64,000 nucleotides of DNA. Source: Bacteroidota bacterium. GTDB taxonomy: Bacteria > Bacteroidota > Bacteroidia > Bacteroidales > JABHKC01. The position numbers and the translations under genes are program-made. Numbering within the stretch: position 1 is the first letter of the stretch; every line of letters starts with the position of its first letter. The notes beneath the pieces were generated by a model that was not told the DNA's origin, did not search any database, and saw only the letters and a program-made list of their open reading frames with translations. Positions 25,290-33,035 of the stretch are shown here, one piece after another. The stretch is from positions 20,163-84,162 of the forward strand of contig JABHKC010000149.1 in the NCBI GenBank assembly GCA_018692315.1, given 5' to 3'.

Positions 25290-26624
25290 ATGAAAACAAA
25301 ACTTAAACTTTTAAGCTTGCCAACTCTGATTTTTATAATAGTAATTTGTTCATTTTCAGGGCAAGCACAAATTCCCAATCCCGCCCTTGTTGGTTATTTC
25401 CATAATTGGAACATTTCCGGTGCTCCTTATATTGATTTAGACCAGATTGACAGCAGATATAATATTATTGAAGTGGCATTTGCAACGCCTCAAGTCGGAA
25501 CTTATTACGACATGGAATTTGCACCCAGTCAGGTTTCGCAATCGCAATTTATTTCACAAATTCAGACAATTCAAAATCAGGGGAAGAAAGTTCTGATAAG
25601 CATTGGCGGAGCAACAGCTTACGTAAAATTGAACAATCTGACTGAGCGCGATACATTCATTAGCACAATGAACAACATAATAAATACCTACGGATTCGAT
25701 GGAATTGATATTGATTTGGAAGGAAGTTCAATTTATGTTACAGGAGGTACTATTAACTCTCCAATAGACGCACACTTGATAAATCTAATAGATGCAATTA
25801 AGCAAATAATGCTTGACTACCATATTTTAAATGGCAAAAAACTATTGCTAACAATGGCTCCGGAGACAGCCTATGTACAGGGCGGGCAGTCTGCTTTCGG
25901 AAGTATTTGGGGTGCTTATCTTCCAGTTATTCATGCCCTAAGAGATTCTATTGATATTCTTCAGGTGCAGTTGTACAATACAGGTTCAATGTTGGGAATC
26001 GATGGAAATCTGTATGGCCAAAGTACTGGAGATTTTATTGTGGCTATGACGGAAGCAGTAATTCAGGGATTTAACACTCAAGGTGGACAATTTACTGGGC
26101 TTCCAGCAAGCAAAGTAGCCGTTGCACTACCGGCTTGTCCATCAGCGGCGGGCGGTGGTTATACAAACTCAAATGTTGTGGAAAATGCAATAAATTATTT
26201 GATGGGAAATGGAACGCAAGTAGGGGCATATTCTCTGCAAAACTCTGCAGGTTATCCCGATCTTGCAGGAATGATGACTTGGTCGGTAAATTGGGATGCG
26301 GCAAGTAATTGTGGCGGTTCGTATCAATATGCCCAGATTTTTGATAACATTTTTGGAGGAACGGTTGGCTCAAATGAAATGGGAATTGATAATATCAAAA
26401 TTTATCCAAATCCGGCTGAAGATATTGTCAATGTTTTGACTAACAATACTTGTGAAAAAACATATGTTGAAATAATTAATCTTGATGGAAAAATATTATT
26501 TATGCAGGCTTATAATTTTCAATCTGAAATTGCTTTGGATATTTCATCCTTGCAAAAAGGAGTGTTTTGTTTAAGAATATCTACAGATTATGAAATTAAT
26601 CAATTTAAGCTGATTAAATATTAG
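25290..26624 (+). CDS. Secreted chitinase (GH18) with T9SS sorting domain
   Basis: A 444-residue exported glycoside hydrolase family 18 protein. It has a signal peptide (residues 1-26), then the TIM-barrel start (PALVGYFHNW), the strand-3 motif VLISIGGA, and the catalytic DxxDxDxE box as FDGIDIDLEG with the acid Glu144. LTMAPET and GMMTWSVNWDAA mark the later strands. Residues about 370-444 are a T9SS type A domain (NIKIYPNPAEDIVNV). It probably cleaves chitin or related N-acetylglucosamine polymers outside the cell. It lies 11 bp after the nuclease-like gene in the same operon. No separate chitin-binding domain is visible. Confidence 0.93.
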   Translation: MKTKLKLLSLPTLIFIIVICSFSGQAQIPNPALVGYFHNWNISGAPYIDLDQIDSRYNIIEVAFATPQVGTYYDMEFAPSQVSQSQFISQIQTIQNQGKKVLISIGGATAYVKLNNLTERDTFISTMNNIINTYGFDGIDIDLEGSSIYVTGGTINSPIDAHLINLIDAIKQIMLDYHILNGKKLLLTMAPETAYVQGGQSAFGSIWGAYLPVIHALRDSIDILQVQLYNTGSMLGIDGNLYGQSTGDFIVAMTEAVIQGFNTQGGQFTGLPASKVAVALPACPSAAGGGYTNSNVVENAINYLMGNGTQVGAYSLQNSAGYPDLAGMMTWSVNWDAASNCGGSYQYAQIFDNIFGGTVGSNEMGIDNIKIYPNPAEDIVNVLTNNTCEKTYVEIINLDGKILFMQAYNFQSEIALDISSLQKGVFCLRISTDYEINQFKLIKY

Positions 26625-26714
26625 AATTGATACTTAATTTATTTTCCCGCAGAAAAAAATCAACAAAAATCTGTGTAATTTATGGGAGAAAAAAAGTGAA
26701 GCCTCCTTCCAAAA

Positions 26715-27059
26715 TCAATACATAAAATTCATTTTGGATTTTTTTCGCCAGCCAGCCTGATTTTCATATTTTACGAAAAATATCTTTATGTCAGCTTGAT
26801 TAGCATAATCTACAAAATAGATTTTTTTTTCAGCCTGATTTGCGTATTTTGTAAAAAACCATTTACCGTTGTTTTTTCCTGCTTGATTTTGGTATTTTAC
26901 TTTGTAAACTTTCAGGTCGGCTTGGTTTTCATATTCCACCACATAAACTTTTACATCTGCTTGATTTGCATAGTCAACTGAAAATACTTTTTGAGATTTA
27001 GCAACACTTATTATTGCTAATATTCCTAAAATCAGAAATGTTATTTTTTTTATTTTCAT
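26715..27059 (-). CDS. Exported YxNQA-repeat protein (DUF6150-like)
   Basis: A 114-residue protein with a signal peptide (residues 1-22). Its mature part is six tandem copies of a unit of about 14 residues of the form V-x-Y-x-N-Q-A-(D/G/E)-x-K-(V/I)-(Y/F) (DYANQADVKVYVVEYENQAD, then further copies). I recognise this repeat from small Bacteroidota proteins that, from memory, are grouped as DUF6150; the function is unknown. Each unit probably makes one or two strands, giving a small beta-solenoid or propeller-like fold. It is followed by the polyferredoxin gene on the same strand only after a gap, so co-transcription is not evident. Confidence 0.75.
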   Translation of the reverse strand: MKIKKITFLILGILAIISVAKSQKVFSVDYANQADVKVYVVEYENQADLKVYKVKYQNQAGKNNGKWFFTKYANQAEKKIYFVDYANQADIKIFFVKYENQAGWRKKSKMNFMY

Positions 27060-27076
27060 AGTTTAATAATTAATAC

Positions 27077-28441
27077 TCATAAGAACTTCCTTGCAGTCAA
27101 CGAAATTAAAAATATTCCTGCATAAATCAAAATCCCAATAATTGAAATTATCCGAGAATAATTATTGTTGAATTTTTGTTTTCGAACAATCAACAATGAT
27201 AAAATAATACCTCCAGCAGAAAGTAAGATTGCAATTGTTCCAATATATGGAGAAAGTATTGATAAAAATCCATCATTTAGCAAATCTGGGTTTTGCTTTA
27301 TTTGCTGTGCCGAATCTACGCCAATTGGGTCTGATATTGCAAATTTCCAGTAAGGGATTCGTGATGTGGTTTTAAAAATTGTCTTCAGTAAGTGCATGCT
27401 TGCTGTTATTGGCAAAATTGCAATTACAAGTTGTGTGAGCGAATTTTTGAAAGTTTCTTTTGCAAAAACTTTTTTTAATAGCACCAGAATTGTGTAGAAA
27501 AAAGTTGGAAAAACGAAAAACAATACAAAGGCTTTTACTGTTCCTTTATAATTTCCTTCGACACCTGAAAATTGGTTAATCCAGTCTGGAAAAGCCATTA
27601 AGAAACTTTTTGTAACTTTCCATTCCGATAGAATCTCATATACAACAAAACCACTTAAAATAATAAAAAACGAAATTTCTGCCCAGGAAAGTTTTATTTC
27701 TGTAAATAAATCGGCTGCAAATTTTCGTTTTTGAATGGCAATATTATTTCTCGTGCAAGATTTATGGCATTGACCACATAAAATACAATCCCTATTATCA
27801 GAAATATTTGCTGGATAAAGCTCAGAAGTGCACGACCGGCCAACAAACTTGTAATGATTGTTTTTGCTGATGCAATCTTTGCTACTACAATTCTTGCAAA
27901 TTTTTACCTCTTTAACCCTTAGTTTCTTGAATGAAAGCAGTGAATATAATCCCAGCAAATGTCCAATCGGGCAAACATATGTACAAAATGTTCTTTTTTC
28001 CCAAATATATCCAATCGCTATTGCAGCAAAAAATAGAATAAGCAGATAGATTGCCATAACATGCGGAATGCGATGAATTGCTAAGGTGTGAATCCCAACT
28101 ATTAAAATTAGTATATAAAACAGAGTAATTATCCAACCCGATTTTAAAAGATTGTTTGGTTTTTTTCTTAATCCAATTTTTCCGAAAAAAGAAGTAATCA
28201 ATTCCATTGGGCAAATGGAGCACCAAAACCTACCGAAAAGTATAGCTGAGACAATAATTAATGGCCACCAATAAGACCAAACTATAAGAGTAGAAATATT
28301 CGTGTTTCGTAGGATTTTTACAAAATTTTTATCATCGTTTGTAATCCCGAATGCCCCTAAAATTAAGAGTGCAAAAACTAACAATGTTAGGATTTGCAAT
28401 GCAACTAAAAAGAAGCTTTTTTTGAATAATTTGTTTATCAT
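27077..28441 (-). CDS. Membrane polyferredoxin of the NapH/NosR/CcoG type
   Basis: A 454-residue inner-membrane iron-sulfur protein. N-terminal helices are followed by a CSICPMELITSFFGK motif and CTYVCPIGHLLGLYS, the Cx3CP pairs typical of NapH/NosR-like membrane proteins. Two 4Fe-4S sets come next (CKNCSSKDC and CILCGQCHKSC), then further C-terminal helices. Such proteins pass electrons from the quinone pool or assist metalloenzyme maturation. No terminal reductase lies next to it, so the partner is unknown. I prefer the ATG at 28441 (MINKLFKKS). The ATG at 28474 would give 11 extra residues and overlap the pabA/trpG gene. Confidence 0.8.
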   Translation of the reverse strand: MINKLFKKSFFLVALQILTLLVFALLILGAFGITNDDKNFVKILRNTNISTLIVWSYWWPLIIVSAILFGRFWCSICPMELITSFFGKIGLRKKPNNLLKSGWIITLFYILILIVGIHTLAIHRIPHVMAIYLLILFFAAIAIGYIWEKRTFCTYVCPIGHLLGLYSLLSFKKLRVKEVKICKNCSSKDCISKNNHYKFVGRSCTSELYPANISDNRDCILCGQCHKSCTRNNIAIQKRKFAADLFTEIKLSWAEISFFIILSGFVVYEILSEWKVTKSFLMAFPDWINQFSGVEGNYKGTVKAFVLFFVFPTFFYTILVLLKKVFAKETFKNSLTQLVIAILPITASMHLLKTIFKTTSRIPYWKFAISDPIGVDSAQQIKQNPDLLNDGFLSILSPYIGTIAILLSAGGIILSLLIVRKQKFNNNYSRIISIIGILIYAGIFLISLTARKFL

Positions 28442-28455
28442 GTTTTCAAAAATAC

Positions 28456-29025
28456 TTACGAATATTTTATCCAATTCTCTAAAATCTCTTTTCCATATTC
28501 TGTCATAATTGATTCCGGATGAAATTGTAAACCTTTTATATTTAATGTTTTATGACTAATCCCCATTATTCTATTGTCTTCATCTATAGCTGTGATTTTT
28601 AGTTCGTCAGGAAAATTTCGATCATTAGCAGCCCAGGAATGATATCTGCCCGACAAAAATTTCTCAGGAATTTCTCTAAACAAAATTTCCTTTTTGTCTA
28701 TTACAATTGTATTTTTTTGAATTCCATGATCAGGTTCTTTAAGATTTTTAAGTTTTGCACCAAAATATTCGGCAATTGCCTGATGTCCAAGGCATATACC
28801 AAGAATTGGTTTTAATGACGAATACATTTCTATAATTTGGTTTAACTTTTCTAAGTCTGAAGGCAATCCGGGTCCCGGAGATAAAATTATTCTATCATAT
28901 TGTTCGAGACTATCTATCTGAACAAGATTATATCGCACAACTTGAATTTCATCAGCAAATTGCTCCAGAATATGAACCAAATTGTATGTGAATGAATCGA
29001 AATTGTCAATTAGAGCTATGTTCAT
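28456..29025 (-). CDS. pabA: Glutamine amidotransferase subunit, aminodeoxychorismate/anthranilate synthase component II
   Basis: A 189-residue class I glutamine amidotransferase that supplies ammonia to the chorismate-using subunit for folate (PabA) or tryptophan (TrpG). The N-terminus MNIALIDNFDSFTYNLVHI is canonical, so I start at 29025, not at the upstream ATG at 29082. The catalytic cysteine is in ILGICLGHQAIAEYFG and the His-Glu pair in GLQFHPESIMTEYG; the block ILSPGPGLP is also present. PabB or TrpE is not adjacent, so PabA versus TrpG is undecided. The polyferredoxin gene follows after 14 bp. Confidence 0.9.
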   Translation of the reverse strand: MNIALIDNFDSFTYNLVHILEQFADEIQVVRYNLVQIDSLEQYDRIILSPGPGLPSDLEKLNQIIEMYSSLKPILGICLGHQAIAEYFGAKLKNLKEPDHGIQKNTIVIDKKEILFREIPEKFLSGRYHSWAANDRNFPDELKITAIDEDNRIMGISHKTLNIKGLQFHPESIMTEYGKEILENWIKYS

Positions 29026-29277
29026 GTGATGTGCTACAACAGTTTTGCTTAAACTGAAATTATTATTTAAAACTGAAAGCAATTAATTCGAAATTGATTA
29101 TTACAGTGTATATTAACTGGCATTTTTCAATATATTCAAGAATGACACCAGCATAAATTATATATTCAAGTCTATAATTTCAATTTCAGAAATATTTTAA
29201 AATCGTCAAAGTTGATGGTTGCAATCTTCTTGATATTATTATGAAAGAAAATTGAAACAATCTCAATATCGTACACT

Positions 29278-30057
29278 TTATTCCCTTTTGGTTGATCGCT
29301 TTTTAATTCTTTCCTTAAATGGCATATTTGTAGTATATACAAAACTTATTGTCCCCCAAGTTGTTTCATAGTTTTCATATGGCTTATTACCATTCTCATC
29401 AACATAATTTGTATTAAAAAGATTATATAACTTATGTCTGTAAACTATTGAAAATGAGTTAAGGTAACCGTCTTTTTTTCGATCAATTCCTATGCCTATA
29501 CGCATATCAAGACCTTTACTATTTAGATTATTAATATCCTCATTTACAGTTTTTGGATATTTCCATATTTGTTTGAAGATGTCAAATGTTCCAACTTTTT
29601 GCCTATATCTTATACCAATGTCATATGAGCAGCCTATCAATACAGTTGGTCTAATTTGTTTCTTATTATATTTGCCAAGTTTTATTTTTAAATCAAGTGT
29701 TGGACTTATTCCTGTAATTGTATGTAAAGTGGCACTACTACTATTCAAATTATGAACTAAAAAGGCATTATTTCTAATAGGAATTTGAAATCTAAAATCA
29801 ATAGGGAAATTTTCGTTCGTCATTACTAAAGTAGGACCGAATGCAAAATTTCGAGGTTGGAATCTTAAAAGTGGAAAAAAAGGAAAAGTAAGATCTATTT
29901 CGTCATCCCCATCAAATAATTTTGTATTAACGCCAAAAGCAGCATCGTCATTATCAATTAACTTGAAATCAAAATTCGTTTTCTTCTGAGCAAATAGGCT
30001 TGTTCCTATTATAAAAAAAACAATAATTGTGATTAATTCTTTTTTCATTTGATTCAT
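29278..30057 (-). CDS. Exported hypothetical protein, outer-membrane barrel-like
   Basis: A 259-residue protein I cannot name. Its signal peptide ends around residue 24 (IGTSLFAQ), and an Asp-rich segment follows. The rest is alternating hydrophobic strands with aromatic ends (FAFGPTLVMTNENFPIDFRF, LIGCSYDIGIRYRQ, MRIGIGIDRK, FSIVYRHKLYNLF, GTISFVYTT), the pattern of a small outer-membrane beta-barrel. However, a basic tail (RIKKRSTKRE) follows, unlike the usual C-terminal aromatic residue of barrels. It is alone between the pabA-like gene and the decayed locus at 30.3-30.8 kb. Confidence 0.55.
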   Translation of the reverse strand: MNQMKKELITIIVFFIIGTSLFAQKKTNFDFKLIDNDDAAFGVNTKLFDGDDEIDLTFPFFPLLRFQPRNFAFGPTLVMTNENFPIDFRFQIPIRNNAFLVHNLNSSSATLHTITGISPTLDLKIKLGKYNKKQIRPTVLIGCSYDIGIRYRQKVGTFDIFKQIWKYPKTVNEDINNLNSKGLDMRIGIGIDRKKDGYLNSFSIVYRHKLYNLFNTNYVDENGNKPYENYETTWGTISFVYTTNMPFKERIKKRSTKRE

Positions 30058-30162
30058 ACACTTTGTTTTTATTGCTTACAATTCCAGATAAGCTGTTTCA
30101 AATAATTTGAAATAAAAAAAGCGTGGAACTGCAACATATGGCTTAGAGTTTCTGGGAAACCT

Positions 30163-30229
30163 GTGAATGCAAATAAGTTGAGTCCAAACCTTTTGGTGCG
30201 AACATCATTACTTACTCTCTTGCATTCAC
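30163..30229. repeat. 10-bp inverted repeat in the gap upstream of the 259-aa gene
   Basis: GTGAATGCAA (30163-30172) and TTGCATTCAC (30220-30229) are exact reverse complements separated by 47 bp. It lies upstream of the hypothetical gene on the minus strand and may be a leader structure or interspersed element. I see no gene in 30058-30300. Confidence 0.4.
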
Positions 30230-30302
30230 TAAAAAAAATATAGATTTCTAAGACAAGTAAAAAGTTGACGCTGTTTTTAATATTTTATGTTAATAATTCA
30301 CA

Positions 30303-30571
30303 TTAATCATATGCAAAATCTCTTAAATTTATATTATCTATTTGCAAGTTGATATCAACACTTCCTGAATAATTCCAAGTTCGAGCTTCTTCTTTTGTAT
30401 TTTTTGTTGATTGAGATTTTACGATCATGTCATTAAATTCATCTGTTTTATGCCTTAAACTATGTAACCAATTTAGTAAATCTAATATGTAGTCGGAGTT
30501 TAATTGTTTTTTATCAATCGTAATTACAAACTGTTTTTTTTTTCTTTTATATCTAATGGATTATTTTTCAT
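30303..30571 (-). pseudogene. Small gene with a frameshift in a poly-A run
   Basis: From the ATG at 30571 the frame reads MKNNPLDIKEKKNSL and stops. A second frame starting at the same run of ten A residues (T run at 30534-30543) continues as KQFVITIDKKQLNSDYILDL and runs to a TAA at 30303, giving about 89 residues if one base is added. The ATG overlaps the stop of the preceding DUF1016-like fragment (ATGA). I do not recognise the family. The length and the homopolymer suggest either a natural frameshift, phase variation or a sequencing error. Confidence 0.45.
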
Positions 30572-30657
30572 AATACTTTTATTCTTGCTTTTTGAATTTC
30601 TCCTAATACTTGTTCTAAAAATTCATGATAATCAATATTTCTAACAATATTGCTCAT
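30568..30657 (-). pseudogene. Truncated DUF1016 (YhcG-like) N-terminus
   Basis: The frame encodes only 29 residues, MSNIVRNIDYHEFLEQVLGE followed by IQKARIKVL. This resembles the first residues of DUF1016/YhcG proteins (N-terminal helical domain fused to a PD-(D/E)xK nuclease-like domain), where a segment of the type 'FLxEIKxRIxxAR' is followed by the 'AVNxELI' helix. Here the stop codon comes straight after it. It therefore looks like a relic. It lies directly downstream of two perfect palindromes at 30677-30737. Confidence 0.4.
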
Positions 30658-30676
30658 TTACTGCATTTTATAATTA

Positions 30677-30692
30677 TGAAACAGTAGTTTCA
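30677..30692. promoter_or_regulatory. Palindromic operator-like site 1
   Basis: TGAAACAGTAGTTTCA is a perfect 6-4-6 palindrome 19 bp upstream of the DUF1016-like ATG on the minus strand. Its partner is at 30722-30737; the two centres are 45 bp apart. Confidence 0.6.
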
Positions 30693-30721
30693 GTTTTACT
30701 GCGTTCAGTATTTTTGAATTG

Positions 30722-30737
30722 TGAAACAATTGTTTCA
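30722..30737. promoter_or_regulatory. Palindromic operator-like site 2
   Basis: TGAAACAATTGTTTCA has the same half sites as site 1 and the same AGTTT extension. It lies about 20 bp from a TAnnTTTG box (30757-30764, minus strand), within the expected transcript start region, where a repressor would block transcription. Confidence 0.6.
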
Positions 30738-30756
30738 GTTTCTTCTTTAATCTGCT

Positions 30757-30764
30757 CAAATTTA
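30757..30764 (-). promoter_or_regulatory. -7 element for the decayed locus
   Basis: Read on the minus strand this is TAAATTTG, an exact TAnnTTTG box upstream of both palindromes. It points at the DUF1016-like fragment. Confidence 0.4.
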
Positions 30765-30819
30765 ACAAAATAATAAAGCTTATTAATGCACTAAATTGAA
30801 GTTGCAATAACAAAATCAA

Positions 30820-31965
30820 TTAACAACCAATATGTCGAGAAATCACCAATCTTTGAATTTCTGATGTTCCTTCACCAATTTGTAGAAGTCGTTGGTCGCG
30901 ATACAATCTTTCTATGTCGTAATCTTTCATCAAGCCATAGCCACCGTGAATTTGAACTGCTTCGTCGGCTACTTGTTTGGCAATTTCGGAGCAATAAAGT
31001 TTGCACATTGCACCTTCTTTTGCAAACGCTAAATTATTGTCTTTCAGCCAACATGCTTTATAGAGAAGTGTTCTGGCAAGTTCAATTTTTGTTGCCATAT
31101 CTGCCAATTTGAAAGCATTTATTTGAAATTTTGAAATAGCTTTCCCGAATTGTTTTCTTTCCTTGGAATACTGCAATGCCAATTCGAAGGCTCCTTGAGC
31201 CAGGCCAAGGCCAATTGCTGCAATCGACAATCTGCCATTGTCTAAGGTGCTGAGCATAATTTTTGAGCCTTCTCCAATTTTTCCAAGCAAATTTTCTTTT
31301 GGAACTTTGCAATCGTCGAAATACAATTCGGCGGTATCGGAGGCTCGCCACATCATTTTTCCGTGCATTTGCGCTGTGGTGAAACCTTCAGTCCCTATAT
31401 CGACAAGAATTGTTGAAAATATTTTTTTGCCATCAACTATATCGGTAACAGCCTGAACTGATGAGCCAAGCGACAATTCCGATGAGCCATTTGTAATGAA
31501 TATTTTACTTCCATTAATTGTCCATTCACCGTTTTCGAGTTTGGCCTTGGTTTTTGTTCCTCGAGAATCTGAGCCGGCATCGGGTTCGGTCAGCCCAAAA
31601 CCCCACAAATGATTGCCTGTACAAAGTTTTGGCAAATATTTCATTTTTTGCTCTTCACTGCCAAAATAATATATTGGTCCTATTCCGAGAGAATTGTGGG
31701 CTGCAAGTGTTGCTGCTTGCGAACTGTCAATACGTGCCATTTCTTCAACAGCAATTATGTATGATAAGGTATCCATACCTCCGCCGTCATACTTTTCTGG
31801 TAAATACATTCCGAATAAACCCAATTCACCAATTTTTTTGGTAAGCTCAATAGAAAATTCTCCTTTCTCGTCCAAATCTTTGGCAAGTGGTTTTACTTCT
31901 CGTTCAGCAAAATCTCTAACTGTCTCTCTAATAAGCTTATGCTCTTCACTTAAATTAAAATCCAT
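30820..31965 (-). CDS. Acyl-CoA dehydrogenase
   Basis: A 381-residue FAD-dependent acyl-CoA dehydrogenase, which makes the first alpha-beta double bond in fatty-acid or branched-chain acyl-CoA oxidation and passes electrons to ETF. The family blocks are clear: LTEPDAGSDSRGTKTKA (flavin binding), ERKQFGKAISKFQ, and VQIHGGYGLMKDYDIERLYRD. The catalytic base is Glu365 in GEGTSEIQRLVI, the position used by short- and medium-chain enzymes. It is soluble and full length. No other beta-oxidation genes are adjacent, so chain-length preference cannot be told. The 2-hydroxyacid dehydrogenase gene lies 92 bp upstream on the same strand. Confidence 0.93.
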   Translation of the reverse strand: MDFNLSEEHKLIRETVRDFAEREVKPLAKDLDEKGEFSIELTKKIGELGLFGMYLPEKYDGGGMDTLSYIIAVEEMARIDSSQAATLAAHNSLGIGPIYYFGSEEQKMKYLPKLCTGNHLWGFGLTEPDAGSDSRGTKTKAKLENGEWTINGSKIFITNGSSELSLGSSVQAVTDIVDGKKIFSTILVDIGTEGFTTAQMHGKMMWRASDTAELYFDDCKVPKENLLGKIGEGSKIMLSTLDNGRLSIAAIGLGLAQGAFELALQYSKERKQFGKAISKFQINAFKLADMATKIELARTLLYKACWLKDNNLAFAKEGAMCKLYCSEIAKQVADEAVQIHGGYGLMKDYDIERLYRDQRLLQIGEGTSEIQRLVISRHIGC

Positions 31966-32057
31966 TTTGTTGTTTTTGTTTTTTGTTTCAAAATTTTGAG
32001 GGTAATAATAGCTAAAAATTCTAAATTAGTAAAGGATAAAAATCAAAGTTTGAAAAA

Positions 32058-33014
32058 TTAAACGCAAAATTTATCCTTTTTACAATACTCAATTATTTTG
32101 TCTGCCAGAATTTCTGACAGCTTATAGTTCGATTCGTGGGTCAGTCCGGCAATATGTGGGCTTAATATTACATTTTCAACGGAAGTTAAATATTTCAATT
32201 CTTCCTGATTTTCAGAATTGTACAATTCCTCGAAAGTGATTTTTTCATATTCAAGAACATCAAGACATGCTCCGGAAACTTTCCCTGTCTTAAGATTTCC
32301 TACTAAATCGGAAGTTTTTACAATTTTCCCTCGAGAAGTGTTTATCAAAAAGATTTTTTTCTTAAATTTTTTCAAAAAATCATCATTAATCAGGTATTCG
32401 GTTTCCTGAGTTAGTGGAATATGCAAACTTAAAATATCGGCATATCTGAAAATTTCGTCTATAGATTTTTCTTTTGCAAAATCATCTGAAAAGCCAAATT
32501 TATATTTATCGTATGCAAAAACCTGCACTCCAAAACTGCTCAATCGTTTTGCTAAAGCCGAGCCTACATTTCCGTAGCCAATAATTCCAATTGTTTTGCC
32601 CATCAACTCGATTCCACGGTTGGCTTCTCTTTGCCAAATTCCATTTTTTATTTGATGAAATGCAGGAACAATATTATTCAAAACAGACAAAAGCATTCCG
32701 ATTGCCTGCTCTGCCACCGAATTGCAATTGCCTTCAGGCGAATTAAAGCATTTTATATTTAGTCCTTCTGCAAATTTTACATCAATATTTTCTAAACCAG
32801 AACCTACTCTGCCAATGAATTTTAGCTTTTTCGCTTCGTGCAAAATTTGCTTGTCTATTTTTGTTTTGCTCCTAACTATCAGTCCGTCAAAATCCCGTAT
32901 AGTTTTTAGAATTTCTTCTCTTTTAATTTTGGGATTATATTCACAGGAGTAGCCAAAGTTTGTGAATTTTTCTATTAAAATATTGTGAATTTCGTCTATT
33001 ATTATGATTCTCAT
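32058..33014 (-). CDS. D-isomer 2-hydroxyacid dehydrogenase (phosphoglycerate dehydrogenase-like)
   Basis: A 318-residue NAD-dependent D-2-hydroxyacid dehydrogenase without an ACT domain. The Rossmann motif is GKTIGIIGYGNVGSALAKRL, the substrate/NAD arginine is in LINTSRGKIVKT, and the catalytic Glu and His are in CLDVLEYE and LSPHIAGLTHESN. An N-terminal FDGLIVRSKTKIDK block completes the pattern. This short form resembles Bacteroidota enzymes annotated as SerA (3-phosphoglycerate to phosphohydroxypyruvate, first step of serine synthesis). Other 2-hydroxyacids are possible. It lies 21 bp after the TPR histidine kinase gene, so they are probably co-transcribed, an unexpected pairing. Confidence 0.85.
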   Translation of the reverse strand: MRIIIIDEIHNILIEKFTNFGYSCEYNPKIKREEILKTIRDFDGLIVRSKTKIDKQILHEAKKLKFIGRVGSGLENIDVKFAEGLNIKCFNSPEGNCNSVAEQAIGMLLSVLNNIVPAFHQIKNGIWQREANRGIELMGKTIGIIGYGNVGSALAKRLSSFGVQVFAYDKYKFGFSDDFAKEKSIDEIFRYADILSLHIPLTQETEYLINDDFLKKFKKKIFLINTSRGKIVKTSDLVGNLKTGKVSGACLDVLEYEKITFEELYNSENQEELKYLTSVENVILSPHIAGLTHESNYKLSEILADKIIEYCKKDKFCV

Positions 33015-33035
33015 AAATTAATTTTTCAACTCTAT

